Source: Arenibacter troitsensis (lineage in GTDB: Bacteria; Bacteroidota; Bacteroidia; Flavobacteriales; Flavobacteriaceae). Taken from it: a stretch of DNA of 64,000 bases. A program made the translations under genes and the position numbers. This document shows positions 37,044 to 46,219 of this stretch, one piece after another. Within the stretch, counting starts at the first letter, position 1; every line of letters starts with the position of its first letter. Under the pieces are notes generated by a model. It was not told the DNA's origin and searched no databases. It saw only the letters and a program-made list of their open reading frames with translations. The stretch covers positions 206,143 to 270,142 of the forward strand of contig NZ_FXAO01000005.1 in NCBI RefSeq assembly GCF_900177645.1. Direction: 5' to 3'.

Positions 37044-37318
37044 TTGTTCTTTAAAATTGTTTGATTGTAGGACTCTCCTTATTTGTTAAAGGTAATATCC
37101 AGAAAATATCAGTATTATCAATCAGCATTCCAAATTGGTCGAAAATCAGCAAATTGATGCATTTTTCTTTAACTTACCTCCAGATTATACTTTTATTTAA
37201 CATTCAGGATTATTCCCAAAACAAAAAATAGGATAATAGTTATAAATGTCTAAATGTATTTTCTTTTCGGGTTTTCGTTTTACTTTGGTACATTTATCCA
37301 GCAAACAAAAAAATTAGT

Positions 37319-38341
37319 ATGAAGAAAGTTATTACTTTCGGGGAAATCCTGCTAAGACTCTCAACCGAAAGACACCTTCGTTTTTCACAAGCCACCAATT
37401 TTAATGCTACCTACGGTGGCGGGGAGTTTAACGTAGCGGTATCCTTGGCCAATTATGGTTTTAACGCCGAATTCGTTACACGTTTACCGAAAAATGACAT
37501 AGGAGAATGCGCCCTTCAGGAAATTAGAAAACACAATGTGGCCACTACCAACATACAATTTGGGGGAGACCGTCTTGGCATTTATTTTTTGGAAACGGGT
37601 GCCGGTACCAGGGGAAGCAAAGTGGTTTATGATAGGGCCAATAGTGCCATTGCGGAAATAGAGCCGAATAGCATAGATTGGAAAGCGGTATTCAAGGATG
37701 CCGATTGGTTTCACTGGAGCGGGGTTACCCCTGCAATTTCCGCTAAGGCTGCGGCCGTATGTTTAGAAGCGGTCAAGGCAGCCCATAAAATGGGGATTAC
37801 CATTTCATCGGACTTGAATTATCGTTCCAAATTATGGAAATATGGAAAAGAGCCAAAAGATATTATGCCCGAACTCTTAAAGTACAGCAATGTAATACTA
37901 GGGGATTTGGACACGGCCTTTTTTATGACTGGCCAAGAGACACAGGACCCGGACTATCAGGATATGGATTCCTTACCGGAACTGTACGACCTACTGTACA
38001 AAGGTTCTCCAGACCTAAGTTATGTAGCTACAACTTTACGTTATTCCGTAAATGCCTCCCATCAAAAAATAGGTGGAATTTTATATGACGGAAAAAAAAT
38101 ACACTACGCAAAAATAAGGGAGGTTACCCCTGTAGTTGACCGGGTAGGTAGTGGCGATGCCTTTATGGGAGGCTTGATATACGGCCTCTTACAGGATAGA
38201 ATAGATAATCAACAAACAATAGATTTTGCTGCAGCTGCCTGCTGTATCAAGCATACGATTACAGGTGATTTCAACTTGGCCACACTTGACGAAATTGAGC
38301 AATTGGCAGGAGGAAATTCCTCTGGAAAAGTAAGTCGGTAA
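37319..38341 (+). CDS. kdgK: 2-dehydro-3-deoxygluconokinase (PfkB family)
   Basis: The 340-residue kinase has a PfkB opening (ITFGEILLRLST), sugar-site residues (YGGGEFNVAVSLANYG) and the C-terminal active-site motif VDRVGSGDAFMGGLIYGLL near residue 275. Adjacent kdgA makes KDG kinase the best call: it phosphorylates 2-keto-3-deoxygluconate to KDPG. The two genes are 14 bp apart and end at a terminator. Confidence 0.93.
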   Translation: MKKVITFGEILLRLSTERHLRFSQATNFNATYGGGEFNVAVSLANYGFNAEFVTRLPKNDIGECALQEIRKHNVATTNIQFGGDRLGIYFLETGAGTRGSKVVYDRANSAIAEIEPNSIDWKAVFKDADWFHWSGVTPAISAKAAAVCLEAVKAAHKMGITISSDLNYRSKLWKYGKEPKDIMPELLKYSNVILGDLDTAFFMTGQETQDPDYQDMDSLPELYDLLYKGSPDLSYVATTLRYSVNASHQKIGGILYDGKKIHYAKIREVTPVVDRVGSGDAFMGGLIYGLLQDRIDNQQTIDFAAAACCIKHTITGDFNLATLDEIEQLAGGNSSGKVSR

Positions 38342-38355
38342 AACAATTATAACTT

Positions 38356-39024
38356 ATGTCACAGTTTTCTAGAATTGAAGTAGCTGCATTAATGAAAGAA
38401 ACGGGTCTTGTACCCTTATTCTATCATCCTGATGTGGACTTGGGAAAAAAAATATTAACAGCCTGCTATAATGGTGGTGCCCGATTAATAGAATTTACGG
38501 CAAGGGGGGATTTCGCCCATGAAGTTTTTGCCGAACTAAATAAATTCGTTATAAAGGAATTACCGGAAATGGCCGTAGGTGTAGGGTCGGTTACCGATGC
38601 GGCAGCGGCATCACTTTATATGCAAATGGGAGCCAATTTCATTGTAACCCCTTCCCTGCGCGAAGATATTGCCATTGCCTGTAACAGAAGAAAAGTATTA
38701 TGGAGTCCGGGGTGTGGTTCCCTTACGGAAATTAACAAAGCCGAAGAAATGGGCTGCGAAATTATAAAATTATTCCCTGGCGCCAATTTTGGACCAGACT
38801 TTGTAAAAGCCATTAAAGGACCGCAACCATGGACCAGTGTTATGCCAACCGGCGGTGTAACCTTGGAAGAATCCAATTTAAAAGGATGGTTCAATGCAGG
38901 CGTTACCTGTGTAGGTATGGGTTCCAACCTCATTAGTAAAGCGGTAGTGGAAAACAAGGATTACAGTGGCTTGGAGCAATCGGTAAGGGAAACATTGGCC
39001 CTCATTAAAAGAATACGGGGCTAA
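38356..39024 (+). CDS. eda: KDPG/KHG aldolase
   Basis: The 222-residue class I aldolase has GLVPLFYHPD, ARLIEFTARGDF with the Glu, FIVTPSLREDIA and the Schiff-base lysine in CEIIKLFPGANFGPDFVKAIKGP near residue 140. It splits KDPG to pyruvate and glyceraldehyde 3-phosphate, the end of the uronate route. It follows kdgK in one operon; the products enter glycolysis at GapA. Confidence 0.93.
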   Translation: MSQFSRIEVAALMKETGLVPLFYHPDVDLGKKILTACYNGGARLIEFTARGDFAHEVFAELNKFVIKELPEMAVGVGSVTDAAAASLYMQMGANFIVTPSLREDIAIACNRRKVLWSPGCGSLTEINKAEEMGCEIIKLFPGANFGPDFVKAIKGPQPWTSVMPTGGVTLEESNLKGWFNAGVTCVGMGSNLISKAVVENKDYSGLEQSVRETLALIKRIRG

Positions 39025-39068
39025 TGACAATACCCGTCATCTGCCTGCCTAAGGCACATTATAAAATT

Positions 39069-39100
39069 AAAACCTCCGATCGTTGAAAATCAGAGGTTTT
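39069..39100 (+). terminator. Terminator after kdgK-eda
   Basis: AAAACCTC (39069-39076) pairs with GAGGTTTT (39093-39100), followed by a further run of T residues. It lies about 45 bp past the eda stop codon, before the converging uxuA gene. Confidence 0.7.
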
Positions 39101-39148
39101 TTTTATAAAATCAAATATAGTTTATCCAGAAAAGGAAGGTTCACTTTT

Positions 39149-40336
39149 TTATAGGGACCTCCTTATTCCCAATTCCAGCCCCCTTAACTCTGCAAGACCC
39201 CTAAGCCTTCCTATGGCAGAATAGCCAGGGTTTGTTTTCTTCTTAAGGTCATCCAACATTTTATGACCGTGATCTGGCCGCATCGGCATCCTCAAATCCT
39301 TTCTTCCTGCAGCACTTCTCTTCTGTTGCTCTTCCACCAAAGCTTTTAGCACCCCGTACATGTCTACATCCCCGGCCAAATGATCGGCTTCGTGAAAATT
39401 ACCTTTTTCATCCCGCTGCGTACTTCTCAGGTGCATAAAATGTATGCGATGCCCCAAGCGCTTCACCATGCCTACCAAATCATTATCGGCCCTAACCCCA
39501 AAAGACCCCGTACAAAAAGTGAGTCCGTTGTTGGGACTATCCACTGCATTATAAAGATCTAGAATGTCCTGCTCCGTACTTACCACCCTTGGCAATCCCA
39601 GAATGGGATATGGAGGGTCATCTGGATGTATGCACATACGCACCCCTGCCTCTTCGGCAATTGGAATAATGCTTTGTAAAAAGGAAAACAGATGTTGCTT
39701 CAGTTCCTTTGCTCCAATTTGGTCATAGGTTGCCAAAATCTGATTGAACTCCTTTAAGCTATATCCTTCTTCCGCCCCAGGCAATCCAGCTATAATATTC
39801 TTGACCAATTTCTTTTGATCCTTCTCCGAAGTTTTTTCCAAATATTCCTTGGCCGCTTTCTGCTCTTCCACGGTATACGATTTTTCGGCCCCCGGACGTT
39901 TTAATAAAAAGAGTTCAAAGGCGGCAAAGGCGTCCTTTTCAAATCTCAAAGCGGTAGACCCGTCCTCCAACCCATAATCCAAGTTGGTACGCGTCCAATC
40001 CAATACTGGCATAAAATTATAACAGATAGTATCAATCCCACAGGATCCTAAATTGGTGATGGTGGTCTTATAGTTTTCCACGTACTTTTGGAAATTGCCT
40101 TGTTGCGTCTTAATACTTTCATGAATGGGAACACTTTCTACCACAGACCAGGTCAAGCCCACCGCCTCGATCTCCGCCTTTCTCTTTTTAATTTCCTCCA
40201 CGGGCCATATTTCCCCATTGGCAATATGATGTAGGGCAGTAACCACTCCTGTAGCTCCGGACTGTTTAATATCCATTAAAGAAACAGGATCTTTGGGCCC
40301 GTACCATCTCCATGTATTTTCTAAAGTCAAACTCAT
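39149..40336 (-). CDS. uxuA: Mannonate dehydratase
   Basis: The 395-residue TIM-barrel enzyme starts [23 protein letters not shown] and has metal-site His and Cys regions: [17 protein letters not shown] near 230, [15 protein letters not shown] near 270 and [22 protein letters not shown] near 305. It converts D-mannonate to 2-keto-3-deoxygluconate, the substrate of the adjacent kdgK. It is read towards kdgK-eda and needs its own promoter in the gap before nagB. Confidence 0.95.
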   Translation of the reverse strand: MSLTLENTWRWYGPKDPVSLMDIKQSGATGVVTALHHIANGEIWPVEEIKKRKAEIEAVGLTWSVVESVPIHESIKTQQGNFQKYVENYKTTITNLGSCGIDTICYNFMPVLDWTRTNLDYGLEDGSTALRFEKDAFAAFELFLLKRPGAEKSYTVEEQKAAKEYLEKTSEKDQKKLVKNIIAGLPGAEEGYSLKEFNQILATYDQIGAKELKQHLFSFLQSIIPIAEEAGVRMCIHPDDPPYPILGLPRVVSTEQDILDLYNAVDSPNNGLTFCTGSFGVRADNDLVGMVKRLGHRIHFMHLRSTQRDEKGNFHEADHLAGDVDMYGVLKALVEEQQKRSAAGRKDLRMPMRPDHGHKMLDDLKKKTNPGYSAIGRLRGLAELRGLELGIRRSL

Positions 40337-40576
40337 TGATATAATTTTTAAAAATAAAACATTACTCTATTGGCGGCATTGCGACAATTTTTTTGACCAC
40401 AGGTCTCTTAAGTAAATAATTTACCAAGATATTAATTTTAAAAGTATTGCACTTACCAATTTATGCAAGTTTAAAAAAGTATCACAAAATATGTTTTATT
40501 CTTAAACTTGATTAAAATTCCTTATCTTTTTTAGCCATTTAAATACTTTGTACTACTTTTATCGATTCAACCAAAA

Positions 40577-40603
40577 ATGAACAAAAAATCTAGCTCTCCA
40601 TGA
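40577..40603 (+). other. Eight-codon upstream ORF overlapping the nagB start
   Basis: ATG at 40577 opens MNKKSSSP and stops with TGA at 40601-40603, which overlaps the nagB ATG at 40600 (ATGA). It could couple translation, or it could be chance. Confidence 0.2.
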
Positions 40604-42528
40604 TTAAAAGTAAAATCGACAAGGTTACCAGTTTTGAAAAACGGTTTGAAAAAATCAACACGGTAATCTTCGAGTCTTCCGAGGTTGCGTCCAAGGCAGC
40701 AGCAGCTGAAATTGCGACATTAATAAAGAAAAAACAAAAGGCCAAGGAGATGTGCGTACTTGGGCTTGCCACGGGTTCCACACCAAAAAGACTGTATGCA
40801 GAACTCGTACGTTTGCACAAGGAAGAAAACCTTAGCTTTAAAAATGTAATAGCCTTCAACCTGGATGAATATTACCCCATGGAACCGGACGCCATACAAA
40901 GTTATGTGCGTTTTATGAAGGAATTGCTCTTTAACCATGTGGACATTGAACCAGAAAATTATCATATTCCCGATGGCACTTTGGAGAAAAAGGATATTGC
41001 GGATTATTGTAAGGAGTATGAAGCCAAAATAGATGCTTTGGGTGGCATCGATCTACAGATCTTGGGTATAGGTGGCAATGGACATATAGGTTTTAACGAA
41101 TCCGGATCGCTCCCCAACTCCAAGACCAGACTGGTTACTTTGGACCATATTACCAGGGTGGCAGCCAGTAAAGATTTTCAAGGATTGTACAATACTCCAA
41201 AAACGGCCATTACACTTGGTATAAAGCAAATAATGCAGGCCAAGCAAGTTATCCTTATGGCTTGGGGGGAAGGAAAATCCTCTATCATTAAAGCTTCTGT
41301 TGAGGGACCTATTACCGAACAGGTACCGGCATCCTACTTACAGGAACATCCAAACAGTGTTTTTATCCTTGACAATGGATCATCCTCAAAACTTACCAGG
41401 GTAAGTACCCCATGGATCGTTGAGAAAGTAGAGTGGAATGAAAAAATGATCAAGAAAGCCGTAGTTGGACTGGCGTTGCGATTGGAGAAACCAGTCTTAA
41501 TGTTGACCGAGGCGGACTATATTGAAAACGGGATGAGCGATTTGTTGACGGAAGTTGGGGATGCCTACGATATCAACATTAGAATTTTTAATAAACTACA
41601 ACATACCATTACCGGTTGGCCTGGAGGAAAGCCAAATGCCGATGACAGCAACAGACCGGAAAGAGCAAATCCGGCCAAAAAACGCGTACTTATTTTTAGT
41701 CCGCACCCAGATGATGATATCATTAGTATGGGAGGTACGTTCATGCGCCTACAAAACCAAGGCCATGAAGTGCATGTAGCTTATCAGACTTCCGGAAATA
41801 TAGCCGTAGCCGATGACGAAGCACTGCGATTCTCGGATTTCGTGATCGATTACAACCGCTCCTTTGGTCTGGACAACAGAAAATCCATTGAGATATACAA
41901 AAAGGCAACGGAGTTCATCAAGAACAAAAAGACCAGTGAAATAGACATTGAAGAAGTAAGAAACATAAAGGGTCTTATTCGTAGAAGTGAGGCTAGGGCA
42001 ACTAGTTATTACGTTGGACTTACGGACGAACAGATACATTTTAACGATCTGCCTTTCTACGAAACCGGTACCATTGAGAAGAATCCTCCGGGAGAGGAAG
42101 ATATCAAAATTACCATGGATTTGATAGAAAAAATTAAACCTCACCAAATCTATGCCGCCGGCGATTTGGCAGACCCACATGGTACCCACAAGGTGTGTTT
42201 GGACATAATTTTTGAAGCCCTAAAACGCCTTAAGACTAAATCCTACATGAAGGATTGTTGGTTATGGTTGTACCGTGGAGCATGGCAAGAATGGGATATA
42301 GAGGATATTGAAATGGCTGTACCTATGAGTCCAAGCCAGGTTTTGGCCAAGCGTTATGGAATTTTCAAACACCAGTCCCAAAAAGACGGAGTGGTATTCC
42401 AAGGATCGGATTCACGGGAATTTTGGCAACGTGCAGAGGACAGGAACAAAGAAACTGCTACCAAATACGATGAATTGGGATTGGCACATTACGCTGCCAT
42501 GGAAGCATTTGTTCGCTACCATTTTTAA
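40600..42528 (+). CDS. nagB: Glucosamine-6-phosphate deaminase fused to a PIG-L deacetylase-like domain
   Basis: The 642-residue fusion has a NagB domain (about 15-280) with LGLATGSTPKRLY, AFNLDEYYPM (Asp89 as general base) and GIGGNGHIGFNESGS. A linker and a PIG-L/LmbE domain (about 360-640) follow, starting VLIFSPHPDDDIISMGG and including AGDLADPHGTHK, both metal-binding motifs. NagB converts GlcN-6-P to fructose 6-phosphate and ammonia. The second domain may remove an acetyl group from an amino sugar, so one chain might do two steps; this is inference, though the fusion is normal in Bacteroidota. It diverges from uxuA and ends at a strong terminator. Confidence 0.93.
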   Translation: MIKSKIDKVTSFEKRFEKINTVIFESSEVASKAAAAEIATLIKKKQKAKEMCVLGLATGSTPKRLYAELVRLHKEENLSFKNVIAFNLDEYYPMEPDAIQSYVRFMKELLFNHVDIEPENYHIPDGTLEKKDIADYCKEYEAKIDALGGIDLQILGIGGNGHIGFNESGSLPNSKTRLVTLDHITRVAASKDFQGLYNTPKTAITLGIKQIMQAKQVILMAWGEGKSSIIKASVEGPITEQVPASYLQEHPNSVFILDNGSSSKLTRVSTPWIVEKVEWNEKMIKKAVVGLALRLEKPVLMLTEADYIENGMSDLLTEVGDAYDINIRIFNKLQHTITGWPGGKPNADDSNRPERANPAKKRVLIFSPHPDDDIISMGGTFMRLQNQGHEVHVAYQTSGNIAVADDEALRFSDFVIDYNRSFGLDNRKSIEIYKKATEFIKNKKTSEIDIEEVRNIKGLIRRSEARATSYYVGLTDEQIHFNDLPFYETGTIEKNPPGEEDIKITMDLIEKIKPHQIYAAGDLADPHGTHKVCLDIIFEALKRLKTKSYMKDCWLWLYRGAWQEWDIEDIEMAVPMSPSQVLAKRYGIFKHQSQKDGVVFQGSDSREFWQRAEDRNKETATKYDELGLAHYAAMEAFVRYHF

Positions 42529-42548
42529 ACACCAAGAGTTTACAATAC

Positions 42549-42577
42549 AAAAAGGCTGCCCAATGGGCAGCCTTTTT
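42549..42577 (+). terminator. Terminator after nagB
   Basis: AAAAAGGCTGCCC-AAT-GGGCAGCCTTTTT is a 13-bp stem, 20 bp past the nagB stop. The T run is present on both strands, so it can also stop leftward transcripts from the copper operon. Confidence 0.88.
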
Positions 42578-42600
42578 TATATCCTATAAGCTAGTACTAT

Positions 42601-43464
42601 TTAAAATTCCAATTCAAAGTATAGACTACTTGCTTCGTTCTCGTCGGTAATATCCTCACCTTTTAATACTTCTCCTGTACTGTTCAACAATTTTAGATTA
42701 AGTTTCCAATATCCTGTCATGGTCAAGGACAGTTTTCCGTTATACGCTTTGGTAACAGCGTCATAGGTTAAATCTTCATTGTTGGGGGAACTGTGGTTGC
42801 CCATACTAGGCATACGTGGATCAAGTGCCACGGAATAGTTTTCCACGATGGGAAAGCTCATCATACTTTCCATTTTAAACAACATGGCCTTTATATCGTT
42901 AACGGCAACCTTTGGATCTGTTGGTTCTACCATTGCCAAAACGTACCTTACATCATCACTTCCCATAAATGAAGAAACCGCTTGTTTACCATCGCTTGGT
43001 GCTGTAACGTCTATGGTCTCCGTCACCGAAAATTCCTGTCCCTCTACCTCATAGGTAAACGTTATGTCCCAAAATTCATCGGTATTTCCAGGCATCTGGA
43101 ATACGATATATCCCGTAGCCACCGTGTCGTAATCATCTGAAATGCTTAGTTCGGATATTGGACAGGAATGATTCATACTCATCATATGCATTACAGGCAG
43201 CCATGTAATTTCAGGATTGGTATAATACGTATCATCCGCATTATTTTTTATACGCACAAAAAGTTCGTTGTATCCGGTGGTAAAACCCGTTTTCCCCTCG
43301 GAATACAGTTCCAAACTATGGCCATTGGCCTCAATATTTGCTATCAAGTTAAATTCGGCCAAAGGATTAACATCATTTTTTGGTGAATCGTCCCCATCGG
43401 ATGAGCATGATATCATCCCTACAGCAGCTAATATTGTTACTAGACCTAGTTTTATTGTTTTCAT
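42601..43464 (-). CDS. Met/His-rich lipoprotein of the copper-uptake locus
   Basis: The 287-residue lipoprotein (AAVGMISC20) has two similar halves of beta-rich sequence. Each half has a possible metal-binding patch: M92, H93, M94, M95, M97, H99 and C101 (VMHMMSMNHSC) in the first, and MPSMGNH in the second. The fold resembles YtkA/CopC-like periplasmic copper carriers. It follows the OprC-like receptor gene by 13 bp in the same operon, which supports a role in carrying Cu after import. No definite family is recognised. Confidence 0.65.
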   Translation of the reverse strand: MKTIKLGLVTILAAVGMISCSSDGDDSPKNDVNPLAEFNLIANIEANGHSLELYSEGKTGFTTGYNELFVRIKNNADDTYYTNPEITWLPVMHMMSMNHSCPISELSISDDYDTVATGYIVFQMPGNTDEFWDITFTYEVEGQEFSVTETIDVTAPSDGKQAVSSFMGSDDVRYVLAMVEPTDPKVAVNDIKAMLFKMESMMSFPIVENYSVALDPRMPSMGNHSSPNNEDLTYDAVTKAYNGKLSLTMTGYWKLNLKLLNSTGEVLKGEDITDENEASSLYFELEF

Positions 43465-43477
43465 ATGAATATTGTTA

Positions 43478-45499
43478 TTAATTAATTGAATAAGAAAGTG
43501 TTAAAAAAAAGTTTCGCCCCATTCTTGGGATATTTTTCCAATCGGTATAGGTGGAGTAGTTTTCGTCAAAAATATTCTCTACCCCGAACTTCGCGTACAT
43601 GGAATCGTTGTTAAACTTAAAAGTCTTGCCAAAGGTCAAGGAACAAACCGTATAGGCCTGTGTTTGATCTTCCCCGAATTCGGGGTTGTAGTTCACTTGT
43701 TTCCCAGCTCCGGTAATTCTAAAGGCCGCTGAAAATGACCTATTGTCAAACTGAAGACCGGATCGGTAAGAAAATGGACTTATAAAAGGTATATTGTCAC
43801 CATTGTTGTCCGTACCACGATGATAGGAGATCAATCCGGACCATTTCAGTTCCGGTAGAATGGCGTACTCCATATCCAAGGAAGTGTTGAACAAATTGGC
43901 ATACTCCAAGTTCTTGTAAATCTTTACCCCCTCTGCCCCTATGGTCATCACACTCAGGGAAGGATCAATTTCCCCAATGATATAATCGGCGATGTGGAAA
44001 AAATTAGCCTCGGCACTTAGCTTTAGCTTGGATTTTTCCCAAGAGATCTTGGTATTGGCCTCCATAGATTTTTCGTTGGCAAGGCCTGGATCCCCAATAT
44101 AGTCATGGTTATCAAAACTGTTGAACAAATAAAACCCATAGCCTTCGGTCACGGAAGGAGCTCTATCCCCATAGGAAAGTCCGGCATTGAAATGCCAAGG
44201 CATCCACATTTTGTGCCATTGCCCAGAAATACTTTTTAGAAACCTTGTTTTGGATTTCTCCATCTCCGGATAAAAAATCTTTAGACTATTCAGCCCAAAC
44301 TCGTCCGCAACATTCTGGTTCTGAACGGTCATCCTAGTCGCTATTTTAAGAAAACTACCATTTAGATCCAGCTCATCCTCCGCATAGACCCCAGCATTGG
44401 CCGTACGTACATCGGGCCAGGTTAGCATAAACATGGGCAACTCGTTTGGGTCATTGGGGTACATTGTCATTTCTGCCAAGGACTTATTGTAATACCCGTC
44501 TACCTTAAATAAAAATTGATGTTTTTTGGCCTGTAATGCTGCTTGGGAATAAAAGCCATAGGTATCGCTCCAACCGGGCATATCCATATGGATGGGTACG
44601 TCTGGCCGTTTGGTATCGTCCATGACATGGGTTACCTTATTAAAATACAGCTTGGATTTCCAATTGTTTAAACTGCCCCATAAAGCATCCTGCTCAAAGC
44701 CCACAGAGGCAATGATGGCCCTTGCCAAGGAAACGTCCATAGTCAATGCAGGATAACCTACATCCCTGGCCTCATCGTAAATAAGACTAGCTGTCAGTGC
44801 TTGATCTTCGGCAATTTTATAGCCCCCATTGGCGGAGAAATTATATTTCTCAAATTGGGAGAACTCCACTTCTTCATCGCCCCCGGCAAAATAATTTTCT
44901 GCCTTGCGATAAATAACATCCGTATCCACGTAGAAATTGGAATTGGAATAATTAAGTTCGGCCCCAACAACACCCATTTGGTTGTTGCTCTCAAAACCCA
45001 TCTCCACTCCACCATATAGTCCTGTTTCCTTAAAATTACCCCTGTCCAGCTCCAAATTAATGGCCCCACCAATGGTATTTCCGTGTTCGGTGCCCTGCTG
45101 TCCGGAAGCTATATGCGCCTGTGATAAATTGGACACATCCACATAGGAAGTTACGGGGTCCATCTTGTCCGTACATGCACCAAAAATTCTCATCCCATCA
45201 ATAGTTACCGAAAGACGTTCCGAAAACATATTGTTCAGAGTCGGTTCCCAGGCATAAGCTCCACGTTTCACCATATCTACCTTTTTAGAGGATTCCAAAT
45301 ACTCGTCCAAGGTAGAGAGGGGTTTGGGCTGGCGGTGGTAATCCAAAGTCTTTTTGGCCGAAATAAGTATAACTTCGTCCAAATTGATCGTTATGATCGA
45401 ATCCTTTGGCAAGACCAATTCCTGTGCACCAATGTTAATGGGAAAAATAAATATCACCAACAACAACACCCAAATGCATATAGATCTGCTTGTTTCCAT
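43478..45499 (-). CDS. OprC/NosA-like TonB-dependent copper receptor
   Basis: This 673-residue outer-membrane receptor is called from ATG 45499, which puts a signal peptide (WVLLLVIFIFPINIGAQ) first; a start at 45541 is also possible. It has a plug domain with SERLSVTIDGMRIFGACTD and AHIASGQQGTEHGNTIGGA, followed by a 22-strand barrel ending LSYSIN. C109 and M113 (CTDKM) form a CxxxM motif and H291 and M293 (HVM) form HxM about 180 residues later. Both match the Cu(I)-binding CxxxM-HxM of Pseudomonas OprC in order and spacing. Copper import for NosZ fits the neighbouring nos operon, as NosA does in other denitrifiers. Confidence 0.85.
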   Translation of the reverse strand: METSRSICIWVLLLVIFIFPINIGAQELVLPKDSIITINLDEVILISAKKTLDYHRQPKPLSTLDEYLESSKKVDMVKRGAYAWEPTLNNMFSERLSVTIDGMRIFGACTDKMDPVTSYVDVSNLSQAHIASGQQGTEHGNTIGGAINLELDRGNFKETGLYGGVEMGFESNNQMGVVGAELNYSNSNFYVDTDVIYRKAENYFAGGDEEVEFSQFEKYNFSANGGYKIAEDQALTASLIYDEARDVGYPALTMDVSLARAIIASVGFEQDALWGSLNNWKSKLYFNKVTHVMDDTKRPDVPIHMDMPGWSDTYGFYSQAALQAKKHQFLFKVDGYYNKSLAEMTMYPNDPNELPMFMLTWPDVRTANAGVYAEDELDLNGSFLKIATRMTVQNQNVADEFGLNSLKIFYPEMEKSKTRFLKSISGQWHKMWMPWHFNAGLSYGDRAPSVTEGYGFYLFNSFDNHDYIGDPGLANEKSMEANTKISWEKSKLKLSAEANFFHIADYIIGEIDPSLSVMTIGAEGVKIYKNLEYANLFNTSLDMEYAILPELKWSGLISYHRGTDNNGDNIPFISPFSYRSGLQFDNRSFSAAFRITGAGKQVNYNPEFGEDQTQAYTVCSLTFGKTFKFNNDSMYAKFGVENIFDENYSTYTDWKNIPRMGRNFFLTLSYSIN

Positions 45500-45623
45500 A
45501 AGTATTGTACACACCTTATGGATACATTTATAAATGTTCATTTGATTTATTTAGATAATACAATTCCTTTAAGACGTCATGGGTCAGCAAAAAGGACTTA
45601 GCTGTCCATTGACGGTAATTGAA

Positions 45624-45998
45624 TTATCCCAGCTCAGGTGGCTGTGCAATATCTGTAGTATATAGTCCGGGAATCAAAGTTTGGATTCCCTTATAATTAT
45701 TTTGAACGGTATCGTCGTATTCATTGGCCGATCCAAGAACGAATAATGAGTCGAATGAAGAAAGGTACTGGATTTCCAAATTGAACCGTTTGCCTTCAAA
45801 CGGATTTTTATCGCTTCCCTCCGATTCTTTGGCCAATTGTTTTGCCAAATAACATTTACCATCGCAATGTAAGGAAGGGGTGGCCCTATTTTCACAAAGA
45901 TTCTCCACAATATAATCGTAATTTACAGCATACTCAGCTAAAGGCCAAAGTGGCTTTACCAGCATGATTATCGCTACAAATAGGATTAAATGTTTCAT
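45624..45998 (-). CDS. Small secreted or membrane Cys/His protein of the copper locus
   Basis: The 124-residue protein has a hydrophobic N-terminus (LILFVAIIMLVKPLWPL) and then C35, H44, C45 and C49 (LCENRATPSLHCDGKCYL). This could hold a metal ion or form a disulfide. The remainder is polar. It is the first gene of the operon with the OprC-like receptor and the Met-rich lipoprotein, 125 bp from the receptor. Similar genes occur next to copper receptors in Bacteroidota; function is unknown. Confidence 0.65.
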   Translation of the reverse strand: MKHLILFVAIIMLVKPLWPLAEYAVNYDYIVENLCENRATPSLHCDGKCYLAKQLAKESEGSDKNPFEGKRFNLEIQYLSSFDSLFVLGSANEYDDTVQNNYKGIQTLIPGLYTTDIAQPPELG

Positions 45999-46060
45999 TA
46001 TTGATTTTTAAATTGATGCCATCCCTCATGACGAAAGACTGCAATATTTAAAATACTGCA

Positions 46061-46068
46061 CAAATATA
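46061..46068 (-). promoter_or_regulatory. -7 box of the copper-uptake operon
   Basis: TATATTTG on the minus strand is a perfect TAnnTTTG, about 63 bp upstream of the first gene (ATG 45998). A Crp/Fnr-type dyad lies 30.5 bp upstream of its first T. Confidence 0.55.
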
Positions 46069-46092
46069 GTGCATATTTAATTCATAAAAAGA

Positions 46093-46104
46093 TGACAATT
46101 GTCA
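46093..46104. promoter_or_regulatory. Crp/Fnr-type dyad between copper operon and cydAB
   Basis: TGACAATTGTCA is a perfect 12-bp palindrome with TGA-N6-TCA geometry, centred at 46098.5. It lies 30.5 bp before the first T of the leftward -7 box, one base more than in the three promoters with exact spacing. No good rightward box lies at the same distance towards cydA. Confidence 0.5.
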
Positions 46105-46189
46105 GGTATTGGACCTATTTGTTTTTATTCAATTTAAATAAGTAATAATATAACCACAGTTACCTAATTTAATTTTTTGTTATTTAATT

Positions 46190-46210
46190 TTAAGGCAAAA
46201 TAAACCTTAA
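46190..46210. promoter_or_regulatory. Inverted repeat before cydA
   Basis: TTAAGG-N9-CCTTAA ends 9 bp before the cydA ATG. It may be an operator or a 5'-UTR hairpin. The spacing differs from the other dyads, so I do not assign a regulator. Confidence 0.35.
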
Positions 46211-46219
46211 GTTTTTTTC

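Noticed and set aside
46116..46129. Rightward -7 box for cydA near the TGACAATTGTCA site
   Set aside because: TATTTG lacks the two-base gap of TAnnTTTG and the distance is wrong.
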